Program-made: the position numbers and the translations under genes
From: Ktedonobacter racemifer DSM 44963
Lineage (GTDB): Bacteria > Chloroflexota > Ktedonobacteria > Ktedonobacterales > Ktedonobacteraceae
DNA: 64,000 nucleotides
Direction: 5' to 3'
Assembly (NCBI RefSeq): GCF_000178855.1
Contig: NZ_ADVG01000002.1
Location: forward strand, 1,178,001-1,242,000
Shown here: positions 1 to 9,190 of the stretch, one piece after another
Layout of the letters: each line of letters opens with the position of its first letter
Numbering within the stretch: position 1 is the stretch's first letter
The notes under the pieces: model-generated
What the model saw: the letters and a program-made list of their open reading frames with translations, nothing else
The model's database searches: none
What the model was told of the DNA's origin: nothing

Positions 1-149
1 TCAAAAGTGCATCAGCTAAGCATTTTTGCGACTACCACCCGCTTGCATTCCGTGATAGGATAGGTCAGGACCTTGCCCTGGCTACGAGGCCCAATATACC
101 AATATATACTATGAATATTTTGAGGAGTTTTTCCCATGGAGGAGGTTTT

Positions 150-437
150 ATGATAACAGAGATCGCGATTTTTACGGCGGTTGCTGGGAAAGAAGAAGAG
201 CTGGCCCAGGGTATTATTCGTGGGCTGGACGTTATTCGCCAGCATCCGGAATGCATCTCCGCGCATGTTACGCGTTGCATTGAGCAGCCAGGGCGCTTTA
301 TGGTCACCAACTCGTGGAGCACGCTTGAGGCTCACACCGTCGATTTCCGCGAAGGCCCCCTCTTTCCCCAATGGCGCAGTCATATCACCGGGCTCTTCGA
401 AGGCGCACCTGAAGTCTTCCACTATCAGGCCTTTTAA
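150..437 (+). CDS. Antibiotic biosynthesis monooxygenase (ABM)-domain protein
   Basis: Encodes 95 residues. The pattern of an N-terminal beta strand (MITEIAIFTAVAGKEEE), a central helix and a C-terminal strand with hydrophobic and Trp positions (VTNSWSTLEAH) fits the dimeric alpha+beta ABM fold, whose members are small oxygenases or haem/quinone-handling proteins. The substrate cannot be told. The ATG at 150 is preferred over an upstream in-frame ATG at 111 because GGAGGAGG lies just before it. It sits 70 bp ahead of ligA on the same strand and could be cotranscribed with it. Confidence 0.8.
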   Translation: MITEIAIFTAVAGKEEELAQGIIRGLDVIRQHPECISAHVTRCIEQPGRFMVTNSWSTLEAHTVDFREGPLFPQWRSHITGLFEGAPEVFHYQAF

Positions 438-506
438 AAAGAATAGATATGTAGACAACCCACAGACATTTCCCACAGACGCTATTTTTTATCAGGAGCG
501 AGAGCC

Positions 507-2609
507 ATGGATGAAGAGCAGACCATATCCGAGCAAGACCAGGCGAATGATCAGTCAGAGAGCCTCTTAGAACACGCTGGCCAGACGGAAGAGGAGAGAC
601 TCGCCAAACGCGTCGCCGAGCTACGCCACCAGATTGAGGAGGCCAACTACCAGTACCATGTGCTGGATAATCCCACCCTTTCCGACGCCGAGTATGACCA
701 GCTCATGATTGAGCTACAGCGTATTGAGGGCGAACACCCCGAACTAGTGACCCCTGAGTCTCCGACGCAACGCGTGGGTGCGGGTCCCTTGCAGGATGTA
801 GCGCAATATAGCCACCCGGTGCCAATGCTGAGCCTCGCCAACGCCCGCAGCGAGAAAGAGCTCTATGACTGGTACAAGCGCGCACAGAATATTTTGCCCA
901 ACGCCACTTTTACCTATGTCTGTGAACTCAAAATTGATGGTCTGGCGATGGCCCTCACCTACGACCAGGGACGCCTGACAATGGGTGCCTCACGTGGCAA
1001 TGGCCTGGTAGGCGAAGACTGGACCCCTAATGTACGCACCATTCGCAGCATTCCCCAGAAGCTGCACGACGCAGCCCCCATTCCCGAGAAGGTTGAGGTG
1101 CGTGGCGAGATCTATATGTCAACGCAGAGCTTTGAGAAGCTCAATGAGCAGATGGCCGAGAATAAGCTCTTCGCTAACCCACGCAACGCAGCGGCTGGCT
1201 CACTACGCCAGAAAGATCCCCGCATCACAGGCACACGCAACCTGGATTTCTTTGGCTACCAGATTGGTTATGTACAGGGCATGCGCATCCAGAGCCACTG
1301 GGAGACACTCCAGCTCATCAAAGAATGGGGCTTCCCGCTCAATCCGCATGTGCAACTGGCGCACACACTTGAAGAGGTCATGGCCTTCTGCAACAAGTGG
1401 GAACACGAGCGCTTTAACCTCCCCTACGAGATCGATGGCGTGGTCATCAAGATCAATGATCTGGCCCATCAAGAGGAGCTAGGTGTCGTAGCGCGCGATC
1501 CACGCTGGGCCATCGCCTTCAAATACCCTCCCATTCAGGTCGCGACGCGCCTGCTCGACATCAAAGTCAATATTGGGCGCACCGGCTCGGTCAATCCCTG
1601 GGCGGAGCTTGAACCCATCAATATTCGTGGCGTGACTGTCTCACGCGCATCACTGCATAACGAAGAGGACATTCAGCGCAAAGACCTGCGCGTGGGCGAC
1701 TGGGTGCTGGTACAGCGTGCAGGCGAGGTTATTCCCCAGGTCGTTAAGCCCGTCATGGAGAAGCGCACCGGGAGCGAAGAGGTCTATCACCTACCAGAGA
1801 ATTGCCCCCGTTGCGGCACGGCCATCATCCGCATCCCCGATCAGGCCATGGCCTACTGCCCCAACCTACAATGCCCAGCCCGCAACTTTGAGAGCTTTAC
1901 GCACTTCGTCTCCAAGGGCGCGATGGATATGGATACCATTGGCGAGAAGACCTGCGAGCAGTTAATGGAGGCAGGCTATCTCCAGAGCGTCTCCGACTTC
2001 TATCATCTAACCCGCGATGACCTGCTCGAACTAGAGGGCATCAAGGAGAAGAGCGCGAACAACATGCTCAACGCCATCGAGGCCAGCAAGCAACGCCCGC
2101 TCTCACGCCTGCTTTTCGGCTTAAATATTCGCTATGTTGGCGAGAAGACGGCCCAGTTGTTGGCAGACGCCTTTGGCGATATGGACACGCTTATGGCCGC
2201 CAGCGAAGCCCAGATCAACGAAGTACCTGGCATTGGCCCCAAGATTGGACAGAGCGTAGCACAGTGGTTCCAGCAAGAGGAGAACCAGGCCTTAATCGAG
2301 CGCCTGCGCGCGGCAGGCCTCAATATGCGTGAAGAGCGTAAGCATGTTGAAGGTCCGCTTACGGGTCAAAGCTTCCTGCTTACAGGTCGTCTAAACACTA
2401 TGACGCGCACAGCGGCTGAAGAGGCCATTAAGGCTCTGGGCGGTACAATCGCCTCAGGCGTCAGCAAGTCGCTTAGCCACCTGATCGCAGGCGAGGATGC
2501 TGGCTCAAAACTGGCGAAGGCCCAGAAGGCCAAGGTGCCTGTGCATGATGAGCAGTGGCTCCTGGATCTGCTCCAGCAGTACCAGCAGTCCGAACAGGCT
2601 GTTTCCTAG
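507..2609 (+). CDS. ligA: NAD-dependent DNA ligase LigA
   Basis: A 700-residue protein that seals nicks in duplex DNA using NAD+ in replication and repair. The adenylation motif CELKIDG places the nucleophilic lysine at about residue 142. A four-cysteine zinc finger (CPRCG then CPNLQCPARN) lies near residues 433-460, followed by a helix-hairpin-helix region and a C-terminal BRCT domain from about residue 618 (GQSFLLTGRL start). Length is slightly above the usual 670 because of an acidic N-terminal extension of about 27 residues. AGGAG lies 10 bp before the ATG. The phosphotransferase gene follows after 21 bp and the GNAT gene 12 bp after that, suggesting one transcript. Confidence 0.98.
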   Translation: MDEEQTISEQDQANDQSESLLEHAGQTEEERLAKRVAELRHQIEEANYQYHVLDNPTLSDAEYDQLMIELQRIEGEHPELVTPESPTQRVGAGPLQDVAQYSHPVPMLSLANARSEKELYDWYKRAQNILPNATFTYVCELKIDGLAMALTYDQGRLTMGASRGNGLVGEDWTPNVRTIRSIPQKLHDAAPIPEKVEVRGEIYMSTQSFEKLNEQMAENKLFANPRNAAAGSLRQKDPRITGTRNLDFFGYQIGYVQGMRIQSHWETLQLIKEWGFPLNPHVQLAHTLEEVMAFCNKWEHERFNLPYEIDGVVIKINDLAHQEELGVVARDPRWAIAFKYPPIQVATRLLDIKVNIGRTGSVNPWAELEPINIRGVTVSRASLHNEEDIQRKDLRVGDWVLVQRAGEVIPQVVKPVMEKRTGSEEVYHLPENCPRCGTAIIRIPDQAMAYCPNLQCPARNFESFTHFVSKGAMDMDTIGEKTCEQLMEAGYLQSVSDFYHLTRDDLLELEGIKEKSANNMLNAIEASKQRPLSRLLFGLNIRYVGEKTAQLLADAFGDMDTLMAASEAQINEVPGIGPKIGQSVAQWFQQEENQALIERLRAAGLNMREERKHVEGPLTGQSFLLTGRLNTMTRTAAEEAIKALGGTIASGVSKSLSHLIAGEDAGSKLAKAQKAKVPVHDEQWLLDLLQQYQQSEQAVS

Positions 2610-2630
2610 CAAGCAAGGGAAGGATACACG

Positions 2631-3602
2631 ATGCTAGAACAAGATTGGGGACGCCGCCAGGCACTTGTGGAGTTAGATCTCGCAACAATCAACACGCTGG
2701 CGCGCCCCGCCTTCCCCGGGCACCAGGTCATCGGGGCGGAGCTATTGACGGAGGGCCACTGTAACACCAACTACAAACTGACGCTTGCCGGGCTTGATGA
2801 GCCCTTTGTTTTACGTGTATACCGACGCGACCAGGCCAGCAGTCAGAAGGATTGGGATCTCTATCAGCTTATACAGGGACGGGTTCCCGTTCCACGCATG
2901 CTCTATCACGATGACTCATGCCAGCACCTGGCCTGGCCATATACCATTATGACCTGGGCAGAGGGTATCCTCCTACGCGATGCTATCGAGAAAGGGGACG
3001 CCAGGGAGCAGAGCAGCTATGGCTACGCGGTCGGGAGCGCCCTGGCTGCGATTGGCAGCTTCACCTTCCCCCAGGCAGGCTTCTTTGGTCCTGGCCTGGA
3101 TGTGGAGCCCTTTACTGGCAATGAGTCATACCTGCAACTCATACGCCATTTCCTGACCACGGGACCAACTCAGGAGCGCCTGGGGCCAGAGCTTAGCCAG
3201 CGCCTCTGGAACTTTGTCGAAGCGCAACATGGCTATCTCGACGCGCTTCCGCCTACGGCGGCGCTGGTCCACTCAGACTTTAAGGGGATCAATATTCTTG
3301 TACACGAGGGAGAGGTGAGCGCGGTCCTGGACTGGGAATTCGCCTTCGCGGGCTCGCCGCTGACCGATATTGCGAATATGCTGCGCTATGAACACCGGAT
3401 GCCCGAGGCCTTTGTGAGTCAGTTTCTGCGCGGCTACCAGGTGCAAGGAGGCGTACTTCCACCAGACTGGCATCGCTGCATTAAGCTGCTGGATCTTATC
3501 AGCTTATGCGAGTTCGCGCACGCCCCAGAAGTGAATGAGGTCGTGGTACGCGACGTGATCGAGCTCATGGAGCGTACGCTAGCTCAGTACCAAGAAAAAT
3601 AA
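2631..3602 (+). CDS. Aminoglycoside phosphotransferase (APH)-family kinase
   Basis: A 323-residue protein-kinase-like phosphotransferase. The catalytic loop is LVHSDFKGINILV, about residues 214-226, with the Asp base and Mg-binding Asn of the HxDxxxxN pattern. The following LDWEFA carries the second metal Asp. The N-lobe includes FVLRVYRR with a candidate nucleotide strand. APH-family enzymes phosphorylate small hydroxylated substrates, including aminoglycosides, homoserine or choline-like molecules; the substrate is not decided by sequence. It lies between ligA and a GNAT acetyltransferase with short gaps. Confidence 0.9.
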   Translation: MLEQDWGRRQALVELDLATINTLARPAFPGHQVIGAELLTEGHCNTNYKLTLAGLDEPFVLRVYRRDQASSQKDWDLYQLIQGRVPVPRMLYHDDSCQHLAWPYTIMTWAEGILLRDAIEKGDAREQSSYGYAVGSALAAIGSFTFPQAGFFGPGLDVEPFTGNESYLQLIRHFLTTGPTQERLGPELSQRLWNFVEAQHGYLDALPPTAALVHSDFKGINILVHEGEVSAVLDWEFAFAGSPLTDIANMLRYEHRMPEAFVSQFLRGYQVQGGVLPPDWHRCIKLLDLISLCEFAHAPEVNEVVVRDVIELMERTLAQYQEK

Positions 3603-3614
3603 CGAGGATATTTT

Positions 3615-4184
3615 ATGTCATCCGTTCATATTGTAGACCTGGAAGCAAATAATAAAGCATCCGTTGAACAGGCCGCGCGCATCCTGGTGGATGGCTTCGC
3701 GGCCTCCTCACCCATGGCATGGCCCGACCTGGAGAGCGCGCAAGAAGAAATATACGCGACCTTTAGCGGCGACTGTATCAGCCGCGTAGCTACCAATGAG
3801 TTGGGAGAGGTCGTAGGCTGGATCGCGGGCCAGAGCCAGTACGATGGTCGCGTCTGGGAGCTGCATCCCCTGGTAGTGGCTCCCCACTACCAGGGGCAGG
3901 GCATTGGGCGCTTGCTCGTCGCAGATTTTGAGGAGCGCGTCCGCGAGCGTAATGGCCTTACCATCATGCTTGGCACAGACGACGAGGACGGCCGCACAAG
4001 TCTCTCAGGGAAACATCTCCTGCCCGACCTCTGGCTAAATATCGCGCAGATAGAGAATTTGGGCCGCCATCCTTACGAATTTTATCAGAGGCTGGGCTAT
4101 ACCATTGTAGGGGTCATTCCCGACGCCAATGGACCAGGCAAACCAGATATTCTTATGGCCAAGTCGCTGCTCGCACACGAGTAA
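3615..4184 (+). CDS. GNAT-family N-acetyltransferase
   Basis: A 189-residue protein with the acetyl-CoA binding segment VVAPHYQGQGIGRLLVADFE (about residues 93-112), the Q/RxxGxG/A signature of the GNAT fold. The C-terminal FYQRLGYTIVG matches the usual last strand. It probably transfers an acyl group to an amine on a small molecule or protein; the substrate is unknown. It starts 12 bp after the phosphotransferase stop and converges on the MarR gene. Confidence 0.9.
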   Translation: MSSVHIVDLEANNKASVEQAARILVDGFAASSPMAWPDLESAQEEIYATFSGDCISRVATNELGEVVGWIAGQSQYDGRVWELHPLVVAPHYQGQGIGRLLVADFEERVRERNGLTIMLGTDDEDGRTSLSGKHLLPDLWLNIAQIENLGRHPYEFYQRLGYTIVGVIPDANGPGKPDILMAKSLLAHE

Positions 4185-4196
4185 ACTAACCACATC

Positions 4197-4631
4197 TTAG
4201 TCCAGGGCGCGGATATTACCATGGATATGCTTGAGCACCTGGCGCAGGTGTATTCGCGTCTCACCATCGATGCCATCGAGGACGCGATCCTCAAACTCCA
4301 GGCGCGCCTTCACCAGGTCCGTCAGCTCTCTGCGCCCCCGGGGCGTCAGGGAAACAAGCGACACGCGGTTGTCATTGGGGTTAGCACGCCGCGAGATATA
4401 CCCTTCGCGCTCCAATTGCTTCACCTGCCGTGTGATCGCGGCTCCATCCACCCCCAGGCGTAGCTGCAACGCTGCCTGGCTTACCTCGCGCTCATGTAGT
4501 AGCTCGCTCATAATCAAGATGCGCGCCTGGCTCATCCCAAGCTTACGCTCAAAGACACGCATGGCATCGATATAAAGACGTTTAAATTGCACCAGCAATG
4601 TCTCGGAATCTTCGCGTTCTTGCGGCTCCAT
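4197..4631 (-). CDS. MarR-family transcriptional regulator
   Basis: A 144-residue winged-helix regulator. The recognition region LQLRLGVDGAAITRQVKQLE is followed by the wing EREGYISRRANPNDNRVSLVSLTPRG with the family-typical D-x-R motif. MarR proteins act as dimers on palindromic operators and often sense phenolic or oxidative signals. It is convergent with the GNAT gene (12 bp gap), and 400 bp separate it from glyA. The target is unknown; self-regulation from its own upstream region is the usual arrangement. Confidence 0.93.
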   Translation of the reverse strand: MEPQEREDSETLLVQFKRLYIDAMRVFERKLGMSQARILIMSELLHEREVSQAALQLRLGVDGAAITRQVKQLEREGYISRRANPNDNRVSLVSLTPRGRRELTDLVKARLEFEDRVLDGIDGETRIHLRQVLKHIHGNIRALD

Positions 4632-4917
4632 ATCTCCTCCGTTGGCCCTCCCCGCACACTCAGGGGGTAAGCAGTCACGTACTGCTTATGCGCTCTGGCA
4701 ACTTTGACGAGCGCTGATCTTCATATGTTTATTCGCAAACTGGCATGCATCTATTTATTTTTACTGAAGGCGTCACAAGCCGTCGTTATCTGAACTATTC
4801 CTGTTGCTATACACTATAATGCAAGCGAGCGTTGAAGTCAAAACAATGGCCGCTTTACCTGCAGGGCTTTCCTAATTCCCCCTTCGACGCCTGACTCGGC
4901 TCGCAAGCTCGCCTTCA

Positions 4918-4976
4918 GGTAAGGGGTGTTTGATGGCGACCTGGCTTTGCCAGGCCACCATCAAACACCCCTTACC
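4918..4976. repeat. Long perfect stem-loop between glyA and the MarR gene
   Basis: Perfect 19-bp arms at 4918-4936 and 4958-4976 enclose a second 6-bp stem (CCTGGC / GCCAGG). Neither side has a clear T-run, so this may be a dispersed palindromic unit (REP-like) rather than a simple terminator, although it lies downstream of the minus-strand glyA. The rest of 4632-5032 shows no gene. Confidence 0.75.
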
Positions 4977-5032
4977 CCTGAACGCCGCAGGCGCGAAAGG
5001 CCAGCTTCGGCGGATGCCTCAAGCTTACGATC

Positions 5033-6325
5033 TTAGACGTACTGCATCTCGGTGTAGCGCGCGCGCAGCTTATTGACCTGCTCTTTGACCTGCTGGCCAT
5101 GCACCGCGTCATGCATCAACTGCGCCAGCTCGCCCATGGCTTGCTCATCCATGCCATAGCGCGTCATCTCGGAGACACCGATACGCAGGCCGGAGGGATT
5201 GCGGGGATCCTCGTCGCCGGGGAGCATGTTGTAGTTCACGATGATATCGTTGGCCTCCAGGCGCTTGGCAACCTCCACGCCCGCGCCAAATTGTGCGACA
5301 TTTACCGCGATGATATGGCTCTTTGTGTAACCAAAATCACGGGCCTCCACTGGCGTACCCAGTTCATCGAGGCTGCGACCAAGCGCCTGGGCATTGCGCA
5401 CGATCTGCGCGGCATAGTCGCGCCCATACAGCTTCATTTCGCGAGTCGCGACCAGCAAGGCGGGCAATGTATGCAGGTGATGGTTACTGGAGGAGCCTGG
5501 GAAGACGCCACGGTCGGCAGCGGGCCAGAACTTCTTCTCGCCCTCTTCATCCAGGTTGCCCAGGATCACGCCGCGCTGTGGGCCGGGAAAGGTCTTGTGG
5601 GTACTACCAGTGAGCCAGGTCGCCCCCTCGCGCAGGGGATCCTGGAACTGACCACCAGCGATCAGGCCAAGGACATGTGCCCCATCATACAGCAGTGGAA
5701 TATTCTTCGCGCGACAAGCCGCCGCGACCTCGCTGACGGGTTCGGGGAAGAGGAAGAGGCTCTTGCCCATGATCACCAGTTGGGGCGAGACACGCTCGAT
5801 CAGCTCAATCGTCTTCTGCGCATCGACGTGATAGTGATCCTCGGTCAAGGGCAGATAGTGCAGGTTTACCGACTTCTCGCTGCCCAGCTTGAGCACCTGT
5901 CCGCGATTCTGGATACGCCGACCAAAGACGCCCACCGGGCCGTGACTGATATGTCCGCCGGCGTCGGTCGAGTTGGCGACAACGGTATCGCCACCGCGCA
6001 AGTATCCAAGTGCGATGGCGGTATTAGAAGCGTTGCCGCTGATGGGGCGGACATCCGCCTGGCGCGCTCTAAAGAGCTCCATGATCTCTGTACGCGCCTG
6101 GCGCTCAATCTCGTCAATATAGCGCGTCCCTTGATAGTAGCGATTCACCTTGCCCGGCTCGTTAGGATGCCCCTCGGCGTAGCGCCCCATAAAGTCTGAA
6201 TTTTGCACGCGGCGCACCGCCTCACTGGGGGTGTTCTCACTGGCAATCAGGTTAATCGCCTGGCGCTGACGCCATTGCTCCTGCTGCTCCAGAAGCTGTT
6301 CAATATCATGTATATCTATGGTCAT
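5033..6325 (-). CDS. glyA: Serine hydroxymethyltransferase, archaeal-type
   Basis: A 430-residue PLP enzyme expected to interconvert serine and glycine with tetrahydrofolate or tetrahydropterin. The N-terminal NLIASENTPS motif is typical of SHMT. The PLP-lysine region is GSTHKTFPGPQRG, preceded by LYDGAHVLGLIAGGQFQDPL; this wording is closer to the archaeal/divergent branch than to the usual bacterial TTHKTLRGPRGG. The start at 6325 is chosen because GGGAG lies upstream and homology starts there; an in-frame upstream extension to 6406 is unlikely. It is alone on the minus strand. An aldolase-like activity on other beta-hydroxy amino acids is an alternative. Confidence 0.9.
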   Translation of the reverse strand: MTIDIHDIEQLLEQQEQWRQRQAINLIASENTPSEAVRRVQNSDFMGRYAEGHPNEPGKVNRYYQGTRYIDEIERQARTEIMELFRARQADVRPISGNASNTAIALGYLRGGDTVVANSTDAGGHISHGPVGVFGRRIQNRGQVLKLGSEKSVNLHYLPLTEDHYHVDAQKTIELIERVSPQLVIMGKSLFLFPEPVSEVAAACRAKNIPLLYDGAHVLGLIAGGQFQDPLREGATWLTGSTHKTFPGPQRGVILGNLDEEGEKKFWPAADRGVFPGSSSNHHLHTLPALLVATREMKLYGRDYAAQIVRNAQALGRSLDELGTPVEARDFGYTKSHIIAVNVAQFGAGVEVAKRLEANDIIVNYNMLPGDEDPRNPSGLRIGVSEMTRYGMDEQAMGELAQLMHDAVHGQQVKEQVNKLRARYTEMQYV

Positions 6326-6844
6326 ATGTTTTTTACTCCCGTACAGTAAAAGCAAAGACTGCGAAATATCCCTTTCAGTATAGCAGCAGAGTGTAGGGTC
6401 CCACAATAGAAGATATTGATTGAAACACGTTCAGATTTGTTGATTAAAACATATGATCCTGCTATACTAAACCTATTCAAGCATCTATTTCCGCTTCCTC
6501 TTCCTTCCTTCCACACTGGTTTTTAAGCACCTTTACAGCCCTCTAATTTGCCTATATGTTACACAAAATCACACAGAATACAATGTTATTTGCTGTCAAA
6601 ACTGCCGTCATTTTTCTATATTGTTTATCACGTCTATATTGTCTCTCCAAGCGGGTTTATTAAATCTGCCTTGTGCTTTGTTGGTGTGAAATCTGTGATG
6701 GTATAGATTGCTTTCGTAGTCTAGCTCCCAGGCATTTTCTGCCCCTTATGGTTCCCAGATAGTTGACACATACCAAATATGCTATACTCTTCACAAGAGA
6801 AAGTGTCGTTTATTCTAATTCATGGCGCGTTTCTCTCAGATAAT
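6326..6844. other. AT-rich intergenic region upstream of glyA
   Basis: No gene is supported here. It presumably contains the glyA promoter (minus strand). A TTGACA at 6763-6768 is followed by TATACT at 6783-6788, but the 14-bp spacing is too short for a confident promoter. Confidence 0.5.
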
Positions 6845-7195
6845 TTGTCCATATTGGCTTGAGGGGCGCTTTCAGCAGATTGGCCTCTCGCATAAAGTGG
6901 CGTGACATCTTATCTCATCTATTCAACGCTGTTCAGAAGCGGTGAAACGGCTCATCTTTCTCATATAAAATAACGCGTGCCTCTCGGGAGCTACTTCTGG
7001 AGCAGCTTGATTTTATGCGAGCATAACCTGGCGCAAAGCCAAAGAGAGAGATGCTGAAAGGCAAAACGAGCCTTCAAAGCTTTAGCGCTAATGTTACGCC
7101 AGGTTATGAGAGAAAGCTCATCCTCTAAACGGGCTTGGCAGCGTGGCAAGTTATATGAGAAACCCGCCAAGATTACTGATAAATGACAGAAAGGA
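6845..7195. repeat. Dispersed noncoding repeat, copy 1
   Basis: Similar in order and wording to 37158-37530: shared blocks include the GACATCTTAyCTCATCTAT segment, the TCAAAGCTTyrGyG segment and the ATAAATGACAnAAAG segment at the right end. Inside each copy a CATAAAAyGGCGyG-like word recurs two or three times in direct orientation and once inverted (ACGCCAGGTTATGAG), so the RNA or DNA could fold into alternative stems. No ORF is conserved between the copies. Confidence 0.7.
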
Positions 7196-7203
7196 GCTTG
7201 CCT

Positions 7204-7587
7204 ATGTCTACGTATGAGGATCGATTAGACGCCCTGGAGCAGAAAGTTGCTGATATTCAGCTAGAACGCCTCTATGAGAGGAAAGTAGCGGCACAAAGCA
7301 CCTCTTCTGAGCAATCGTATGATGCCAGACAGATCAATCATCGCCTTACCATGCTTCTTGGTGTTACCACTACTCAGGAAGAGGATCTTAGAGAAGTAAA
7401 AAAGCGCCTGATAGCCCTGGATGATCGACTCAGTGGCGTTGATCAGCGCATGGAGAGTCATTTTGAGGCATTAGAAAAGCGTCTCAGTGGGCTGGAAACG
7501 AAGTTTGACGAACATTCAACAATACTTGCTCAGCATACAACACTGCTCACCCAGATACTGGCGCGCCTGCCTGAAAAATCCTCATAG
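7204..7587 (+). CDS. Coiled-coil protein of unknown function
   Basis: A 127-residue soluble protein that begins MSTYEDRLDALEQKVADIQ and contains heptad-like runs (VKKRLIALDDRLSGVDQRM and FEALEKRLSGLETKFDEH) predicting a long coiled coil. AAGGAG at 7191-7196 supports the ATG at 7204. A strong terminator follows. It begins immediately after the dispersed repeat, which may carry its promoter. No enzymatic motif is visible; a scaffold or partner-binding role is only a guess. Confidence 0.75.
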   Translation: MSTYEDRLDALEQKVADIQLERLYERKVAAQSTSSEQSYDARQINHRLTMLLGVTTTQEEDLREVKKRLIALDDRLSGVDQRMESHFEALEKRLSGLETKFDEHSTILAQHTTLLTQILARLPEKSS

Positions 7588-7607
7588 CATAGGCAACTTC
7601 TTTCACT

Positions 7608-7659
7608 AACACAAAAGCCCCTGGATCAAGAATCTTTCTGATCCAGGGGCTTTTGTGTT
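7608..7659 (+). terminator. Intrinsic terminator (bidirectional form)
   Basis: Perfect 21-bp arms at 7608-7628 and 7639-7659 with a 10-nt loop. The outer pairs are A/T rich, so either strand ends in a T-rich tract. It lies 20 bp after the coiled-coil gene. The stretch 7660-7992 after it holds no gene. Confidence 0.9.
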
Positions 7660-7884
7660 ACTCGATGGAGAGGAAAGCTACAGAGATAACTCCCAGTATC
7701 AGCCCTATGACCTGGTAGCCATTTATAATAACCCACGTGGTGAAGAGGCGCGATAGGCAAAATTCTCATGCTGGGAAGCATATGCCTGCTTGTATGTTTG
7801 GTAACTAAACTGTACCTTTCTGCATAGCCTTTGATGTAAAAATGATGTACATCAATCATGCCTTTTCACCTCTCCATCATTCTC

Positions 7885-7912
7885 TGTAAATTTTGGAATT
7901 CCAAAATTTACA
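7885..7912. repeat. 28-bp perfect palindrome matching two fused MITE ends
   Basis: The sequence is two copies of TGTAAATTTTGGAA head to head. The same word forms the terminal inverted repeat of the 310-bp element at 38167-38476. This site therefore looks like both ends of that family joined with no interior. Confidence 0.8.
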
Positions 7913-7992
7913 GCCGATGTCGGCGCATTTTATGACAACAATCATGGCGGAAAAACGCCAAGAATTCTTCCAGTCAAAGGACACGAATCACC

Positions 7993-8376
7993 ATGGTTAC
8001 GATTACTGTTCATGAAGATTGCGGCAATGCGCCGAAGAAATTATTCCTGAAAGATTTTCTCGTTGCGGCCGTCAGCAACGACAGTGCTTTTGTTGCCCGC
8101 AACACGACCGACGATATCCGCTGGAACCTCGTTGGCGGCCGGTGCATCAGCGGAAAACAGGACGTTCTTACAGAACTTCGACGGTCGCGAAGTGATGAGG
8201 TTGCGGAACTAATCATCAAGACGATCGTCACGCACGGATACAATGGTGCTGCCGATGGATTCCTGAAGTTCAAAGACGGGAAGACGGTCGCTTTCTGTGA
8301 CGTCTACCAGTTCCGTGCCTCAACGAACAATGCGCCCATAAAAGCGATAACAACGTATGCGATTGCGCTGGCGTAA
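7993..8376 (+). CDS. NTF2-like (SnoaL-type) small protein
   Basis: A 127-residue alpha+beta protein. The pattern ARNTTDDIRWNLVGGRCISGK, a helix, then a strand run ending CDVYQFRASTNNAPIKAITTYAI is typical of the NTF2 cone fold used by SnoaL-like proteins, where a pocket binds a small ligand or catalyses isomerisation or hydrolysis. The ATG at 7993 has an AGGA-type site 15 bp upstream. The substrate is unknown. The neighbours are transposon remains, so it may be cargo. Confidence 0.75.
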   Translation: MVTITVHEDCGNAPKKLFLKDFLVAAVSNDSAFVARNTTDDIRWNLVGGRCISGKQDVLTELRRSRSDEVAELIIKTIVTHGYNGAADGFLKFKDGKTVAFCDVYQFRASTNNAPIKAITTYAIALA

Positions 8377-8811
8377 AGGTAGGCAATCAGTCAGCCTTGA
8401 TTACCAGAAAGCACGGAGAAGAGCCTGAGACGCATTTGTTCTTCGTGAAGCATATCCGAACATTCGGCTTGAAACTGGCTGGTTCTGGAAATGTATCCGG
8501 GCATTCAACATCAGACTTGCGCCGAATAATGAGCGCTGCATTTACAAAAACGGTGTGCGACAATCTGCATGTAGAGCGGATTCTCAGCCTGTCACCAGTT
8601 GCCTTGCTCAAGATTGAGGGCAAAGGTGCAGGTTTGAGGGCAAAATCCGTTCACATTTCAGGTCATTTACCAGGTTTGGATGTGTATCGATCCATCAGCG
8701 ATACTGATCATGTCTGCCTCCTTGATGGGAATGTATTCGTTCTTCCCTTTCAAAGAGGCACATCTCTCAGCTTATTTGCTACAGAGTGCTACCTCATTGC
8801 GCATGTCGTGG

Positions 8812-9182
8812 GGTTTGCGTCCCCGCCCGGCAACCAGTAGCAGCAGTACTGCCAGCCCTCGCTGATTGAAGCTCTCGACAAGTTAGGTCGCTGTTTATCA
8901 GCGAGGGCCTGTCTGCTTGCCAGCCCCGGTGAAGGTCGATCCAGCGGAAACGGTGAGAAGCGCTTTGGTACTTCTCACCGCATCTACTCGTTCATTGGTC
9001 AATTTGGCAATCTTTTGGAGATATCCCTGCTCTGCTTCTTTTAAGCTGCGCAGGACCACTTTTGGGGATACTCCCATGCGAGGCAGCCTCCCTGCTTTTG
9101 ATGGATTCAGTCTCCCTCCTCTCCTTCCGCTTGGCAAGCCAATGGCATTGCCCACTCGTTCCAGCCTTCTAGACACTTGCAT
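8812..9182 (-). pseudogene. Decayed helix-turn-helix transposase, N-terminal part
   Basis: The minus strand reads an intact 94-codon stretch ending KALLTVSAGSTFTGAGKQTG, the usual first HTH of a transposase. In the same frame, after TGA TAA and TAA stops, it continues with LVESFNQRGLAVL then GRGRKP, which matches the next expected block of such proteins. Downstream the similarity fades. It is a nonfunctional remnant. Confidence 0.65.
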
Positions 9183-9190
9183 AGACTAAG

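Noticed and set aside
5099..6199. A 366-codon plus-strand frame opposite glyA
   Set aside because: It is an antisense shadow of a strongly conserved SHMT gene; the long frame follows from the codon bias of that gene.
6763..6788. TTGACA ... TATACT as a promoter
   Set aside because: Spacing is 14 bp, outside the usual 16-18, and no gene starts close downstream.
8397..8840. A 147-codon plus-strand ORF after the NTF2-like gene
   Set aside because: No ribosome site, no recognisable content, and its 3' part is antisense to the transposase remnant that reads clearly on the other strand.
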